From the NCBI RefSeq assembly GCF_000970325.1, contig NZ_CP009518.1, forward strand, positions 186,001 through 250,000: a stretch of DNA of 64,000 nucleotides. The letters are read 5' to 3'. The DNA comes from Methanococcoides methylutens MM1. GTDB taxonomy: Archaea > Halobacteriota > Methanosarcinia > Methanosarcinales > Methanosarcinaceae. The position numbers and the translations under genes were made by a program. This document shows positions 35,323-45,120 of this stretch, piece by piece (position 1 is the first letter of the stretch; each line of letters opens with the position of its first letter). The notes beneath the pieces were generated by a model that was not told the DNA's origin, searched no databases, and saw only the letters and a list, made by a program, of their open reading frames with translations.

Positions 35323-36735
35323 TTATTGTCCGGTTTCCTCTTTTGATCCAAGACCGAACTCCTGGTGCAGCACCTTTACTGCATTTTCTGCATCTTTCTC
35401 CTTGATAGCGAAGGAAATGTTATGCTGTGATGATCCCTGGCTTATCATTATCACATTGATCTTACCTTTTCCAAGGGCTCCGAACACCTTTCCTGCAACG
35501 CCCGGGATGCCATCCATTCCGGCACCTACCACAGCGACAACACAAACGTCCTTGTCATGGGCGACTTCTTTGACAACATCTTTGTTGAACTCGGACTTCA
35601 ATGCTTTCAGAGCCTTTTTAAGGTGGGCATCATCAATAACAAGGGACATATTGGCTTCGGATGAACTCTGGCTGATCATGACGATGTTGACGCCTGCCTT
35701 TGCCAGTGCGGAAAAGATCCTTGCTGCCGTACCTATTGCTCCCACCATACCTGCTCCTGATATGTTGATGGCAGTCACATTTCTGATAAGTGTCACTGCT
35801 TTTACAACATCCTCACTGCGTGTCTGGTCTGCGACTACAAGAGTGCCGGGATATTCTGTATCGAAAGTATTTTTGACGCGAACAGGGATGCCGTGCTTAA
35901 TTGCAGGTTCGATGGCACGTGGGTGAAGCACCTTGGCACCGAAATATGACATTTCCATTGCTTCGATGTATGATATCTGTGGTATGGATGATGCTTCGGG
36001 TACGATCCTCGGGTCTGTGGTCATGATGCCGTGCACTTCTTTCCATAGCCAGATCTCGTCTGCATGAATGGAAGCACCCACAATGGATGCGGTAAAGTCG
36101 GAGCCGCCACGTCCAAGGGTCGTTATGATCCCTTTCTTGTCCTCTGCGATGAATCCGGTTATGACAGGGATCGAGGTCTCCACGAGGGCCGAGATGTTGT
36201 TCTCCACCTGCTCATAGCTTTTTTCAAGAGGTTGTGCATTTCCGTAATCACTTGTAGTAATTATGCCTGCCTCTCCGCCTGTGAATGGCATTGAGTCAGT
36301 TCCAAGTGAGCGTATGGCACCGCTTATGATAGGGACTGCAAGGCGTTCTCCATATGATGATATATAGTCAATAGAACGTGGTGTCAGCTCACCAAGGTAA
36401 CAGATGCCGATAAGTGCTTTTTCAAGTTCGTCTATACGGCTGTCAATGGCCTCGATGGCCTCGTCGGCGATCCTCTCATCATCAATTGCAAACCCGATGG
36501 CATCGTAGTGCTTTTTGGCAAGGTCTGTCATGAACTCCTTGATCTGGGCGACCTTTCCTTTCTGTGATGCTTCCGCTGCATTGTTGAGCAACCCGTCAGT
36601 AACACCGCCAAGGGCTGAAGTTATGGCAACTACCTCATTACCGGCTTCCCTGTAGTTGATCAAAAGTTGCGCAACATGACGTATCTTTTTTCCATCAGCA
36701 ATGGATGTACCGCCAAATTTCATTACATATCTCAT
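35323..36735 (-). CDS. Aspartate kinase with tandem ACT domains
   Basis: 470 residues from MRYVMKFGGTS; the frame reaches 36786 but the earlier start adds an unrelated leader. KFGGTS (6-11), the TLGRGGSDFTA region and GWKEV-type segment IWLWKEVHGIMTTDPR are aspartokinase hallmarks. Two ACT domains end the protein (SGAGMVGAIGTAARIF and GAGMDGIPGVAGKVF), the usual site for lysine or threonine feedback. It phosphorylates aspartate, the first step to lysine, threonine and methionine. Confidence 0.92.
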   Translation of the reverse strand: MRYVMKFGGTSIADGKKIRHVAQLLINYREAGNEVVAITSALGGVTDGLLNNAAEASQKGKVAQIKEFMTDLAKKHYDAIGFAIDDERIADEAIEAIDSRIDELEKALIGICYLGELTPRSIDYISSYGERLAVPIISGAIRSLGTDSMPFTGGEAGIITTSDYGNAQPLEKSYEQVENNISALVETSIPVITGFIAEDKKGIITTLGRGGSDFTASIVGASIHADEIWLWKEVHGIMTTDPRIVPEASSIPQISYIEAMEMSYFGAKVLHPRAIEPAIKHGIPVRVKNTFDTEYPGTLVVADQTRSEDVVKAVTLIRNVTAINISGAGMVGAIGTAARIFSALAKAGVNIVMISQSSSEANMSLVIDDAHLKKALKALKSEFNKDVVKEVAHDKDVCVVAVVGAGMDGIPGVAGKVFGALGKGKINVIMISQGSSQHNISFAIKEKDAENAVKVLHQEFGLGSKEETGQ

Positions 36736-36864
36736 AGTCTGATCACGTTCTGTATTAGGCTTGATTTGGAATGTGGCTATAAACACGACAGTGTAATATA
36801 AAGATTATGAAAGGCAGAATGAACGTAAGGTCTGTTTCTCTCTTCTTTAAAAAGAAAGAGTTGA

Positions 36865-38091
36865 TCAGCTAAACTCTCTCTTAAAGAAGAAAACTGTGAG
36901 TGCAAGAAGTACAGCAACCACGATGTATGTGAATGCTGTGGAACCGATCGCATCTCTGGCAGAGTCTGAAACTCCTTCGGTAACATTGGAAGTTGCGTTC
37001 TCACCATCATCTATTATCTCTTCGACTTGTTCTGTTACTGATGTTTCTTCTTCTTCTCCTTCTGGATCACTCTCTCCTGATGAGGCCTTTGCCTGAACTG
37101 TGAAAGATGTCTCTTTGGAGGACACGCTACCGTCTGTTGAAACTGTTTCTATTAGTATCTCATGTGTTCCCCGGTCAAGCTCGTCCGTAACTGCGGGATA
37201 TGATCCCTCATCTACATCGTATCTGACATCTATCCTGTCATCATCAACATAGATCGTTACTTTGGAAGCATCATCTCCAAGGTCATAGAATATGATGGCC
37301 CTTTCATCCTCCCTGACAGTGTTCCCTGAAAGTCCTTCGACCCTGATATCAACATCAGTTTCAACTTCAACGTCCTCTCTTTGTGAGATCTCTTTCAGGA
37401 AGAGTATGTGATTCTCATTGCTCTCAAAAAAGTCATAGACCTTTGCAATGAAGATCGTACGGGTCTCTCCGTTCACATTCTTGTAGTAGCTGAAGATATC
37501 CCCTGCTTCCATTTCCTTTATTTCTTTGACCACGTGGTCGTTCTTTTTCAGTGTTACTGTGATGGTCTGGTCATCCACATCAAGGTCGGATGCTGAAAGG
37601 GTGTAACCTTCCTCCAGTCCCATCTCATCCCCTATATCCACAGAATCCGATCGGTCGTATATCAGGAAGTCCTTTGTGTTCCTTGTAGGATCGCGGAACT
37701 GCTCGATCCTTATCCTTGTGGCAGTATCTTTCCCGCTGGTTACAAGCTCTTTAGGGGTAACCCGGAATATCAGGTATTCTTCATCCTCTTCATCGTCATC
37801 TTCTGCTTCGACGGTGAGTATGTATTCGAAAGGATCGTTCTCCTTGCCGGTCCCGTCACCATCTTCTACCAGTTTCCCGTTGTGACGTACCTCTACCCAG
37901 ACATCTCCGTTGTCTTCGTTGATGTCAACGATCTTGAGTGAGTATCCCTGGGCAAGGGAAAGTTCCGTGTTTATTTCCACAACACTGTCCGAGTAATGTA
38001 TTATGGGGTCGGACGGTTCAAGGGATGCTGCAGGCGTTGCTGCAAACAGCATGGCAAATATTGCTATGAGTACAAAATGTATATATTTCAT
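36865..38091 (-). CDS. S-layer-type surface protein with C-terminal membrane anchor
   Basis: 408 residues. A signal peptide of about 24 residues precedes two copies of a ~110-residue domain: one begins ELSLAQGYSLKIVDIN, the other MGLEEGYTLSASDLDVDD. This tandem matches the duplicated S-layer domain of methanosarcinal envelope proteins. A third beta-rich part, a Ser/Glu-rich linker with N-glycosylation-type NAT/NVT sites, a hydrophobic helix and the basic end FKREFS follow. Only 408 residues long, it is more likely an accessory envelope protein than the main S-layer subunit. Confidence 0.78.
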   Translation of the reverse strand: MKYIHFVLIAIFAMLFAATPAASLEPSDPIIHYSDSVVEINTELSLAQGYSLKIVDINEDNGDVWVEVRHNGKLVEDGDGTGKENDPFEYILTVEAEDDDEEDEEYLIFRVTPKELVTSGKDTATRIRIEQFRDPTRNTKDFLIYDRSDSVDIGDEMGLEEGYTLSASDLDVDDQTITVTLKKNDHVVKEIKEMEAGDIFSYYKNVNGETRTIFIAKVYDFFESNENHILFLKEISQREDVEVETDVDIRVEGLSGNTVREDERAIIFYDLGDDASKVTIYVDDDRIDVRYDVDEGSYPAVTDELDRGTHEILIETVSTDGSVSSKETSFTVQAKASSGESDPEGEEEETSVTEQVEEIIDDGENATSNVTEGVSDSARDAIGSTAFTYIVVAVLLALTVFFFKREFS

Positions 38092-38211
38092 TAAACCTCA
38101 CCATTCACGAAGCACATTTAAACATTGTTAGAATGAGCATATTGTCTTTATAGTTTTGTCGATACCTTCATGTGAAGGTTGCATGATTATCATACAAAAA
38201 GAGGTGTATCA

Positions 38212-39417
38212 TTGAAATATATTATTCTCATTGGTGATGGAATGGCGGATTACCCCCTGGATGAGTTGGGAGGTAAGACGGTTCTCCAGAATGCCAGCAC
38301 TCCGAACATGGACTACATGACAAAGAACGGCCTGGCAGGGCTTGCTATCAATGTTCCCGAAGGCCTTCCTCCGGGAAGCGACGTTGCGAACATGTCTGTC
38401 ATGGGCTATGATCCGGATGTCTATTATTCAGGCCGCGCTCCACTCGAGGCTGCCAGTATGGGGATCCCTCTGGAATCGAATGATGTTGCGTTCAGGTGCA
38501 ACCTCATAACATTGAACGATGATCATATTGCAGATCACAGTGCAGGGCATATTACGAGCGAAGAGGCAAAGGAGCTCATGGAGGCCATCGACCTTGAGAT
38601 TGGGACAGATGAGCTGAAATTCTATCCCGGGATCAGTTACAGACACCTGCTCGTGGCATCAAATGACCTCGGAGCTAAGGCAGATTGTACGCCACCCCAT
38701 GACGTGATAGGCGGGGATAGGAAGGAACACATGCCAAAAGGTGAAGGCAGCGATGTCCTTTCCAGGCTGATCGAGGAATCCATCCCGATACTTGAGAGCC
38801 ATCCTGTCAATGAGAAAAGGATAAAGGAAGGTAAGAATCCTGCAAATTCAATCTGGTTCTGGGGACAGGGATATGCCCCTTCCTTCCGCACTTTCAATGA
38901 GCTTTATGGACTCACAGGTTCTGTTATCTCGGCTGTTGACCTGATAAAAGGTCTTGGAATATACGCCGGGCTTGATGTCATAGAGGTCCCGGGTGCGACA
39001 GGATACCTTGATACCAATTATGTAGGCAAGGCCGAATATGCCATGGAGTCCCTCAAGAATAGGGATATTGTGGTAGTCCATGTGGAAGCCCCTGATGAGG
39101 CAGGCCATATGGGTGACCTGGATGCCAAGATCCAGGCAGTAGAGGATTTTGACGAGAAGGTTGTGGGCACTGTCCTGCGCGCTGCAAAGGAAGATGATGA
39201 AGACTATACGGTAGTCGTGCTTCCGGATCACCCTACGCCGATCGTACTCAGGACCCATACGTCTGATCCGGTTCCGTTCCTGGTCTACTCGACTCTTGAG
39301 AATGATGTGGATAGCGTGGAAACGTTCGACGAGGATGCCATGAAGGAAGGATCCCTTGGAACTGTTCGTGGATGCGACATTGTCCAGATGCTTATTGATA
39401 AAGCAAAGCAGGGCTGA
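38212..39417 (+). CDS. apgM: 2,3-Bisphosphoglycerate-independent phosphoglycerate mutase, archaeal type
   Basis: 401 residues. The TTG at 38212 is chosen because GAGGTG lies 5-10 nt before it and it begins directly with [14 protein letters not shown], the conserved metal-binding start of the alkaline-phosphatase-like fold. Further motifs are [16 protein letters not shown] with the catalytic serine, and [15 protein letters not shown] with the metal-binding histidine. It interconverts 3- and 2-phosphoglycerate in gluconeogenesis and glycolysis. Confidence 0.92.
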   Translation: MKYIILIGDGMADYPLDELGGKTVLQNASTPNMDYMTKNGLAGLAINVPEGLPPGSDVANMSVMGYDPDVYYSGRAPLEAASMGIPLESNDVAFRCNLITLNDDHIADHSAGHITSEEAKELMEAIDLEIGTDELKFYPGISYRHLLVASNDLGAKADCTPPHDVIGGDRKEHMPKGEGSDVLSRLIEESIPILESHPVNEKRIKEGKNPANSIWFWGQGYAPSFRTFNELYGLTGSVISAVDLIKGLGIYAGLDVIEVPGATGYLDTNYVGKAEYAMESLKNRDIVVVHVEAPDEAGHMGDLDAKIQAVEDFDEKVVGTVLRAAKEDDEDYTVVVLPDHPTPIVLRTHTSDPVPFLVYSTLENDVDSVETFDEDAMKEGSLGTVRGCDIVQMLIDKAKQG

Positions 39418-39428
39418 TACTCCTGCTT
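39406..39428 (+). terminator. Hairpin terminator overlapping the end of apgM
   Basis: AAGCAGG (39406-39412) pairs with CCTGCTT (39422-39428); TTGTTTTTTTTAA follows. Confidence 0.65.
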
Positions 39429-39511
39429 GCGCTTGTTTTTTTTAAGTTCCGTTAAATTTTTATTTTTATATTGTGTATATCTTCACACCTAAATTTTAAG
39501 GAGTGGAGTAT

Positions 39512-39973
39512 ATGAAATTCGGTTTAACACGTAGGGGTCCCTCTGGATTATCCCGCTGGGATCCATTTGAAGAGATCAGGCAGACACAGGAACACCTCAA
39601 CCAGTTGTTCAGGGAAGTCTCACCTTTCGGAGGCTGGCTGGAGGGAAGTTCGTTCACACCTCTTATGGATATCAAGGAAGAGGGTGACAACGTCATAGTT
39701 ACTGCTGACCTTCCCGGGGTTGACAAGAAAGATATCAACGTAACTGTAAAAGACAATATCATCGAGATCAGTGCGGAATGCAAAAAGGAAAGTGAGGAAA
39801 AGGAAGGGGGATATACTCAGAGAGAGCGCACTTACAGTCGTTTCTCAAGATCTGCAGTCCTTCCATCCAATGTCACCGATGAAGGTGCAAAGGCAAAGCT
39901 TGAGGATGGTGTTCTGACCATTACCCTTGCAAAGACAAAAGCTGAAGAAAAGCCGAAGATCATGATCGAGTGA
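39512..39973 (+). CDS. Small heat shock protein (Hsp20/alpha-crystallin)
   Basis: 153 residues from the ATG at 39512, with AAGGAG 8 nt upstream. After a variable N-terminus (RWDPFEEIRQTQEHLNQLF) comes the alpha-crystallin domain with VTADLPGVDKKDINV, and the conserved AxLxxGVLTI as AKLEDGVLTITL near residue 131. It ends in a short tail with IMIE, lacking a clear IxI motif. Such proteins hold unfolding proteins. The transcript is separate from apgM. Confidence 0.92.
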   Translation: MKFGLTRRGPSGLSRWDPFEEIRQTQEHLNQLFREVSPFGGWLEGSSFTPLMDIKEEGDNVIVTADLPGVDKKDINVTVKDNIIEISAECKKESEEKEGGYTQRERTYSRFSRSAVLPSNVTDEGAKAKLEDGVLTITLAKTKAEEKPKIMIE

Positions 39974-40144
39974 GTTCGATCATTCTTCTTTTTTAAAATC
40001 CCGATCAAGATTCTGTTTGCGGCATCAGCCAGAGTTTTTCGTCATACTTTGCTCGGTCGGGGTAACTCTCATCATCGCCGCAGTCCAGTTTATATGGATA
40101 GTATTATTTATTTTTGATGCCATTTCCATTCCCGAGGTATCATA

Positions 40145-40912
40145 TTGAGGATGGAACTGTTTACTGTTGAGGACCTGCCGCTTATTCAGAAAGGAGATGA
40201 CATTGCGGCTATGATATGTGAGCGCACAGAACTTGAGGACCATGATTGTGTGGTGATCGCTTCCACCATCGTAGCAAAGGCTGAAGGTGCAATGGTACTG
40301 AAAAGTGCTGTGGTGCCATCCGAACGCGCCATGAATATTGCGAAACGACTGGGAAAAGAACCTGCACTTGTGCAGGCGGTCCTTGACAGAAGTGCTAATG
40401 TGATCGTGGAATTCCCTTTGTTACTTGTGGAGAACCTCAATGGGCACGTGAGCATCAATGCCGGTATAGATGATTCCAACGTTGAAGATAATTATTTCCT
40501 GGAACTTCCGCACGATCCGGATGCTTCCGCAAAGGCAATAGGTGAAGAAATAGCCAACATCTGTGGCAGGGATGTGAGTGTTATCATCACTGATACCAAT
40601 GGGAGGGCTTTCAAGATAGGTCAGACGGGTGTTGCAGTGGGTGCCTATCACATGCACCCTATCAGGAACTGGCGCGGAGAAAAAGATCTCTTTGGGAAAG
40701 AGCTGGAGATCACGGAGGAAGCGGTTGCAGATGAGGTCTCTTCGGCTGCGAACCTTCTGATGGGGGAGGCCGCAGGAGGATATCCTGTAGTGATTGTACG
40801 CGGTTATGAACATCATACTACTGACGATGTTAGCGTGAAGGAAATGTATCGTCCGGAGAATGAGGATATAATTAGAAAAGGTTTAAGGTGCCTTCGTCAG
40901 TCCTCTGACTGA
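40145..40912 (+). CDS. cofE: F420-0:gamma-glutamyl ligase
   Basis: About 255 residues. The TTG at 40145 has GAGGT 6 nt upstream; the ATG at 40151 is the alternative. Family signatures include PLIQKGDD near the N-terminus, [29 protein letters not shown] and the C-terminal [20 protein letters not shown]. The enzyme adds glutamate residues to F420-0 with GTP, completing coenzyme F420. Its last 16 bp overlap the convergent dCMP deaminase gene. Confidence 0.92.
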   Translation: MRMELFTVEDLPLIQKGDDIAAMICERTELEDHDCVVIASTIVAKAEGAMVLKSAVVPSERAMNIAKRLGKEPALVQAVLDRSANVIVEFPLLLVENLNGHVSINAGIDDSNVEDNYFLELPHDPDASAKAIGEEIANICGRDVSVIITDTNGRAFKIGQTGVAVGAYHMHPIRNWRGEKDLFGKELEITEEAVADEVSSAANLLMGEAAGGYPVVIVRGYEHHTTDDVSVKEMYRPENEDIIRKGLRCLRQSSD

Positions 40913-41352
40913 AGGTTCACCATTTCCACACCTGCGGCCCTGAAGAACTCAGGGGTATCTGTGTCAGGGTATTTTGTACTGAATACAACTCTCTTGATAT
41001 TGGAATTTATTATCATCTTCGCACAGAGTATGCAGGGCTGGTGGGTGCAGTATACTGTAGCTCCTCCGATACCCACTCCATGTAGTGCTGCCTGTATGAT
41101 GGCGTTCTGCTCAGCGTGAACTGCACGGCATTTTTCATGCATGGTGCCTGATGCGATGTTGTTCTTCTGTCTTATGCAACCGATTTCAAGGCAGTGTTCC
41201 ATGTTACTGGGTGCACCGTTGTAACCTGTGGAAAGTATCCTTTTGTCACGGACAATAACCGCTCCGACCTTGTTTCTAAGGCAGGTGGAACGCTTTGCCA
41301 CCACTGAAGCGATCTCCAGGAAATATTCATCAATTGATGGTCTCTCGGTCAT
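40897..41352 (-). CDS. Deoxycytidylate (dCMP) deaminase-like protein
   Basis: 151 residues. The zinc-dependent deaminase signature is [11 protein letters not shown] (H and E catalytic) with [10 protein letters not shown] about 25 residues later supplying the two zinc cysteines. The N-terminal [25 protein letters not shown] belongs to the ComEB/dCMP deaminase branch, which feeds dUMP to thymidylate synthesis. Convergent overlap with cofE is 16 bp. Confidence 0.9.
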   Translation of the reverse strand: MTERPSIDEYFLEIASVVAKRSTCLRNKVGAVIVRDKRILSTGYNGAPSNMEHCLEIGCIRQKNNIASGTMHEKCRAVHAEQNAIIQAALHGVGIGGATVYCTHQPCILCAKMIINSNIKRVVFSTKYPDTDTPEFFRAAGVEMVNLQSED

Positions 41353-41460
41353 GTGTAAAAAGAAAACAGTAAGTAGTATATATAAGTTGTAGTGTATGAA
41401 TCTGGCATATACAAGAATATTTATAGTTTACATTTTTTTCTGATAACGGAGTATTTAAAA

Positions 41461-42363
41461 ATGGGATCAATTCTAGTAGAATATCTTGATTCATTTATAA
41501 GAGGACATGATGATAAGCAACTTATCGCCATTCCTCTAGTGGTCCTGGCACTAGCCCTGCTAGTGTCGGTGGTAGTATTTTCAAGCACAGGTGCACCTGT
41601 TAAACTCGGGCTTGAGTTTGAGGGCGGCACCATGATAGCTTTTGAGACACAGGAATCCGCAGGTGTGCTCGAACAGGATTATTCCGATTATTCACTTGTT
41701 GATGCGCGCAAGACAGGGGACCGTGCTATCCTTCAGTTTGGCCCTATGGACAATGATGGCCAGAGGGAACTTGAGAAGGATATAACATCGAAGTATTCGA
41801 ACGTGGAGATCAAACAGATAGGTGCCCTGTATGGAAAAGAGCTCCAGTCACAGGCACTCAAAGCGATAGGACTTTCCTTTATTGGAATGGCCATAGTTGT
41901 GTTCCTCATTTTCAGGACTGCTGTGCCATCCATTGCAGTAGTGCTCTCTGCGATATCTGATATTGCCATTGCTGTTGGCTTTATGAACATAACAGGCATC
42001 GAACTTTCCCTTGGTACCGTGGCGGCTTTACTGATGCTCATAGGTTATTCGGTTGACAGTGACATTCTGCTTACGACGCGTGTGCTGAAGAGAAGAGGCA
42101 CTGCCAATGAGAACATCGGGCGTGCGATGCATACAGGTCTTACCATGACCACAACCACACTTGCAGCACTTGTGGTGATGTACATCGTATCAACTTTCTC
42201 ATACCTTGTGACATCCTCTGTTTCCCAGGTCAACCTGCTTTCCGATATCTCCATTGTGCTGATATTCGGTCTGGTGGCTGATATTATGAACACCTGGCTG
42301 CTTAACACCGGTATACTTAGATGGCATGTGACCCGCAACAACCCAAGGGGGCGAAGAACATGA
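41461..42363 (+). CDS. secF: Protein-export membrane protein SecF
   Basis: 300 residues from the ATG at 41461; the longer frame from 41392 is unsupported. It has six membrane segments with a large external loop after the first (FEGGTMIAFETQE). The SecF hallmark FIGMAIVVFLIFRTAVPS and the SD-family motif LLMLIGYSVDSDILLTTRVL are present. With SecD it assists the Sec translocase on the outer face of the membrane. The stop overlaps the secD start (ATGA). Confidence 0.93.
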   Translation: MGSILVEYLDSFIRGHDDKQLIAIPLVVLALALLVSVVVFSSTGAPVKLGLEFEGGTMIAFETQESAGVLEQDYSDYSLVDARKTGDRAILQFGPMDNDGQRELEKDITSKYSNVEIKQIGALYGKELQSQALKAIGLSFIGMAIVVFLIFRTAVPSIAVVLSAISDIAIAVGFMNITGIELSLGTVAALLMLIGYSVDSDILLTTRVLKRRGTANENIGRAMHTGLTMTTTTLAALVVMYIVSTFSYLVTSSVSQVNLLSDISIVLIFGLVADIMNTWLLNTGILRWHVTRNNPRGRRT

Positions 42364-44054
42364 GGGAAGAAGAAGTAAAGAAAGGCCTGAAAAGCGATCT
42401 TCGTGTGTGGCTACTGATAGCAGCAGTATTGTTCTCTGTTGTTATGATACACCCGTGGTATTCCTCTGATGAGGGTGTAACAACTGATCTTAATTACGGA
42501 CTTGATCTTGAAGGCGGTTCCTGGATCCAGATAAGACTTCAGGGTGCTGTTACTCAGGTCGACGGGGACATTGCACAAATGGTACCTGCTATAGTTGAAC
42601 CAGTGATAGGTTCTTCAATTGACGTGGATACTGTGACAGGTGGCTCAGGAAACGAGTTTTCGTCTGTAGGTACTACGGTGGTCTTTACGACCGATGCATA
42701 TGTTTCCGATATGCAGATGGATCTTCTAGGTCTTGGAGATTCCGATATCACTCATTCAGGTGAAACTTCCGAGGTCGTCCTATATACCAATAAGCAAACG
42801 CTTATCACCAAGTATCTTTCCGATTCTCTTGATGCAGAGGTAATTCCTCTTTCACTTGGCGATTCCGTGGAATACGAGATCCGTAATGAGGTCTCACAGG
42901 AAGACCTTCAGTCACTGATGGAATCTGTTGGTGGTTCTATACTGACGGGAGCTGACGGCACTCCGATATATCGTGAAGGTGTCAGGACCGAGACCCGTGA
43001 CATGACCCGTGATATTCTCAGTGAAAAGCTGAACTCCCTTGGACTTAAGGACATACCTGTGCGTACTGTTGGTGACGATTACATCCTTATTGACTTTGCA
43101 GGAACAGATCTTGCAACAGCCAAGGATATTGTGGAAAAACCCGGTAAGTTCGAGATAAGGGTGCAGACACAGGGCAATGAGACTGCCCATGTGCTTTATG
43201 GTGATGCCATCGAGAAGGTCGGTGTTGTGTCATTCCACGATGGCCAGTGGCATACTCCGTTCACACTTAATGAGGAAGGCGCCCTTGCACTGCAGAAAGT
43301 TGCCATGGAGACCGGCGCGACCAGTGATCCCGGTTCACACTGGCTCTACATGTATCTTGACGACAACGAGATCTATGGTGCACCTCTGAGCTATTCAGCA
43401 GCAACAAGACTTTCCGAGGTCCCTATATATTCCTGGGAAGCTTCAACAGGCCCTGAAGAGGATAGCAAGGCAGAGGCAGAACAGCTCCAGATACACCTTC
43501 GTGCAGGAGCATTACCTGTGAACGTTGTTCTCATGGGCTCCGGGCAGGTGGATGCAGCACTTGGTGCACAGTTTAAGAAACAGGCATTGTTTGCCGGACT
43601 CTTTGCGCTTCTCGCAGTGGCTCTGGTCGTCTTCAGGAGATACGGGCAGAAAGAGATCCTGCTTCCAATGGTGGGAACTTCCATCTGTGAACTTATCATG
43701 ATCCTGGGAGTTGCAGCGACCATTAAATGGCAGCTTGACCTGCCGGCTATCGCAGGTATCATTGCTGCAATAGGTACAGGTATCGATCACCTTGTGATCA
43801 TTACCGATGAGGTACTCTATGAAGGCAAACTGCCTTCCACAAAAGTATATCTTGAAAGGATCACTAAAGCATTTGGTATAATCTTCGCAGCAGCTGCGAC
43901 AACTACCATTGCAATGTCACCACTTGTAGTGATGGGATTCGGTGCCCTCAAGGGATTTGCCATTACCACCATCATTGGTGTGCTCATCGGTGTGCTCATA
44001 GCAAGGCCGGTGTATGGTAAGATCATAAAAGAAGTACTCAGTGAAGCAGAGTGA
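42360..44054 (+). CDS. secD: Protein-export membrane protein SecD
   Basis: 564 residues from the ATG overlapping the secF stop. The first membrane helix is followed by LNYGLDLEGGSWIQI, the conserved D1 region, a large external part of about 330 residues and five more membrane segments with AAIGTGIDHLVIITDE, the D6-like motif. As in other archaea secF precedes secD, the reverse of the bacterial order. It works with SecF in protein export. Confidence 0.93.
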   Translation: MREEEVKKGLKSDLRVWLLIAAVLFSVVMIHPWYSSDEGVTTDLNYGLDLEGGSWIQIRLQGAVTQVDGDIAQMVPAIVEPVIGSSIDVDTVTGGSGNEFSSVGTTVVFTTDAYVSDMQMDLLGLGDSDITHSGETSEVVLYTNKQTLITKYLSDSLDAEVIPLSLGDSVEYEIRNEVSQEDLQSLMESVGGSILTGADGTPIYREGVRTETRDMTRDILSEKLNSLGLKDIPVRTVGDDYILIDFAGTDLATAKDIVEKPGKFEIRVQTQGNETAHVLYGDAIEKVGVVSFHDGQWHTPFTLNEEGALALQKVAMETGATSDPGSHWLYMYLDDNEIYGAPLSYSAATRLSEVPIYSWEASTGPEEDSKAEAEQLQIHLRAGALPVNVVLMGSGQVDAALGAQFKKQALFAGLFALLAVALVVFRRYGQKEILLPMVGTSICELIMILGVAATIKWQLDLPAIAGIIAAIGTGIDHLVIITDEVLYEGKLPSTKVYLERITKAFGIIFAAAATTTIAMSPLVVMGFGALKGFAITTIIGVLIGVLIARPVYGKIIKEVLSEAE

Positions 44055-44076
44055 ACTGCTGTTTAAGGATGTGTTG

Positions 44077-45105
44077 ATGATGAATGATATGTGGACTGTG
44101 AAATACCGCCCGAAGATGCTTGAGGATGTACTGGGTAACGAGGAATCCCTCAATGCCCTTGGACAGCTTGTCAGCTCAGGCAACCTGCCACACCTTGTGT
44201 TCCACGGGCCGGTTAACTCCGGCAAGGCCTCAACGGCCTTTGCCCTGGCACGTGAACTGTATGGGGAGGGCTATGAGAGTAATTTCACATACTTCAATGC
44301 ATCCGATTTCTTTGACCAGGGGAAGCGCTATCTTGTTCGTGACAAGCGCTTTACCCACATAATCGGTACGGATGATCCCAAAAAGATCTACTCAAGCGTC
44401 ATCTCCATTTTCAAGACAGTGATCAATGAGTTTGCAGGAATGGGTTCTATTGATGCGGACTTCAAGGTAATTTTCATTGATAATGTGGAGTCTCTGGACA
44501 CCAGTGCACAGCATGCCCTGCGCCGTATCATGGAGAAGTACACACGTACCTGCAGGTTCGTCCTTTCCACCACTCAGCCTTCCAAGCTGATCTCTCCTCT
44601 GCGTTCAAGAGGTCTGGAACTGTTCTTCACCTATGTGCCGGATGAGTTGCTAAGGCCATTCATTGTCTCAGTAGCTGAGCAGGAAGGAATATCTATTTCC
44701 GGGGACGGACTTGACGCCCTCCTGTACTATGCAGAAGGTAATGTTTCAAGAGCCCTGCTGACCCTCCAGTTTGCCAGCATGAACAATCCCGGCAAGGAGA
44801 TCACAGGTGATGTCCTCTATGAGGAATCCCTTTGTGAGGTCTCAGACAACGTAACCGAGTTGCATGCATCAGCTATTTCCCATGAGTTCCTGAAAGCCAG
44901 GAAGTTGATAGACACTCTTCTCATCGAGGAAGGGTTCACAGGCGATGAGATCTTGCAGCAGTTGCATTCGGTTGTCATGAGGTCTGATCGCAGCGAGGAA
45001 GAGATCGCAAAGGCTGCATGCAGGATCGCCGATGCAGATGCAATGATCATTGACAGTGCAAACGCAAGGATCCATCTGGAATCACTTGTTACGGAACTTT
45101 ACTGA
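44077..45105 (+). CDS. Replication factor C small-subunit paralogue with altered ATPase motifs
   Basis: 342 residues from the ATG at 44077 with AAGGAT 6-12 nt upstream. The RFC boxes are recognisable: MWTVKYRPKMLEDVLG at the N-terminus, LPHLVFHGP, HALRRIMEKYTRTCRFVLS and SRGLELFF. However Walker A reads GPVNSGKAS (44-52) in place of GPPGTGKTT, Walker B IDNVESL (134-140) in place of DEAD, and the SRC arginine finger keeps R but loses C. ATP hydrolysis is doubtful. Methanosarcina uses a three-subunit clamp loader (RFC1, RFC2, RFCL); I infer this is the RFC2-like subunit. Confidence 0.85.
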   Translation: MMNDMWTVKYRPKMLEDVLGNEESLNALGQLVSSGNLPHLVFHGPVNSGKASTAFALARELYGEGYESNFTYFNASDFFDQGKRYLVRDKRFTHIIGTDDPKKIYSSVISIFKTVINEFAGMGSIDADFKVIFIDNVESLDTSAQHALRRIMEKYTRTCRFVLSTTQPSKLISPLRSRGLELFFTYVPDELLRPFIVSVAEQEGISISGDGLDALLYYAEGNVSRALLTLQFASMNNPGKEITGDVLYEESLCEVSDNVTELHASAISHEFLKARKLIDTLLIEEGFTGDEILQQLHSVVMRSDRSEEEIAKAACRIADADAMIIDSANARIHLESLVTELY

Positions 45106-45120
45106 TAACCGGTCTTTACT

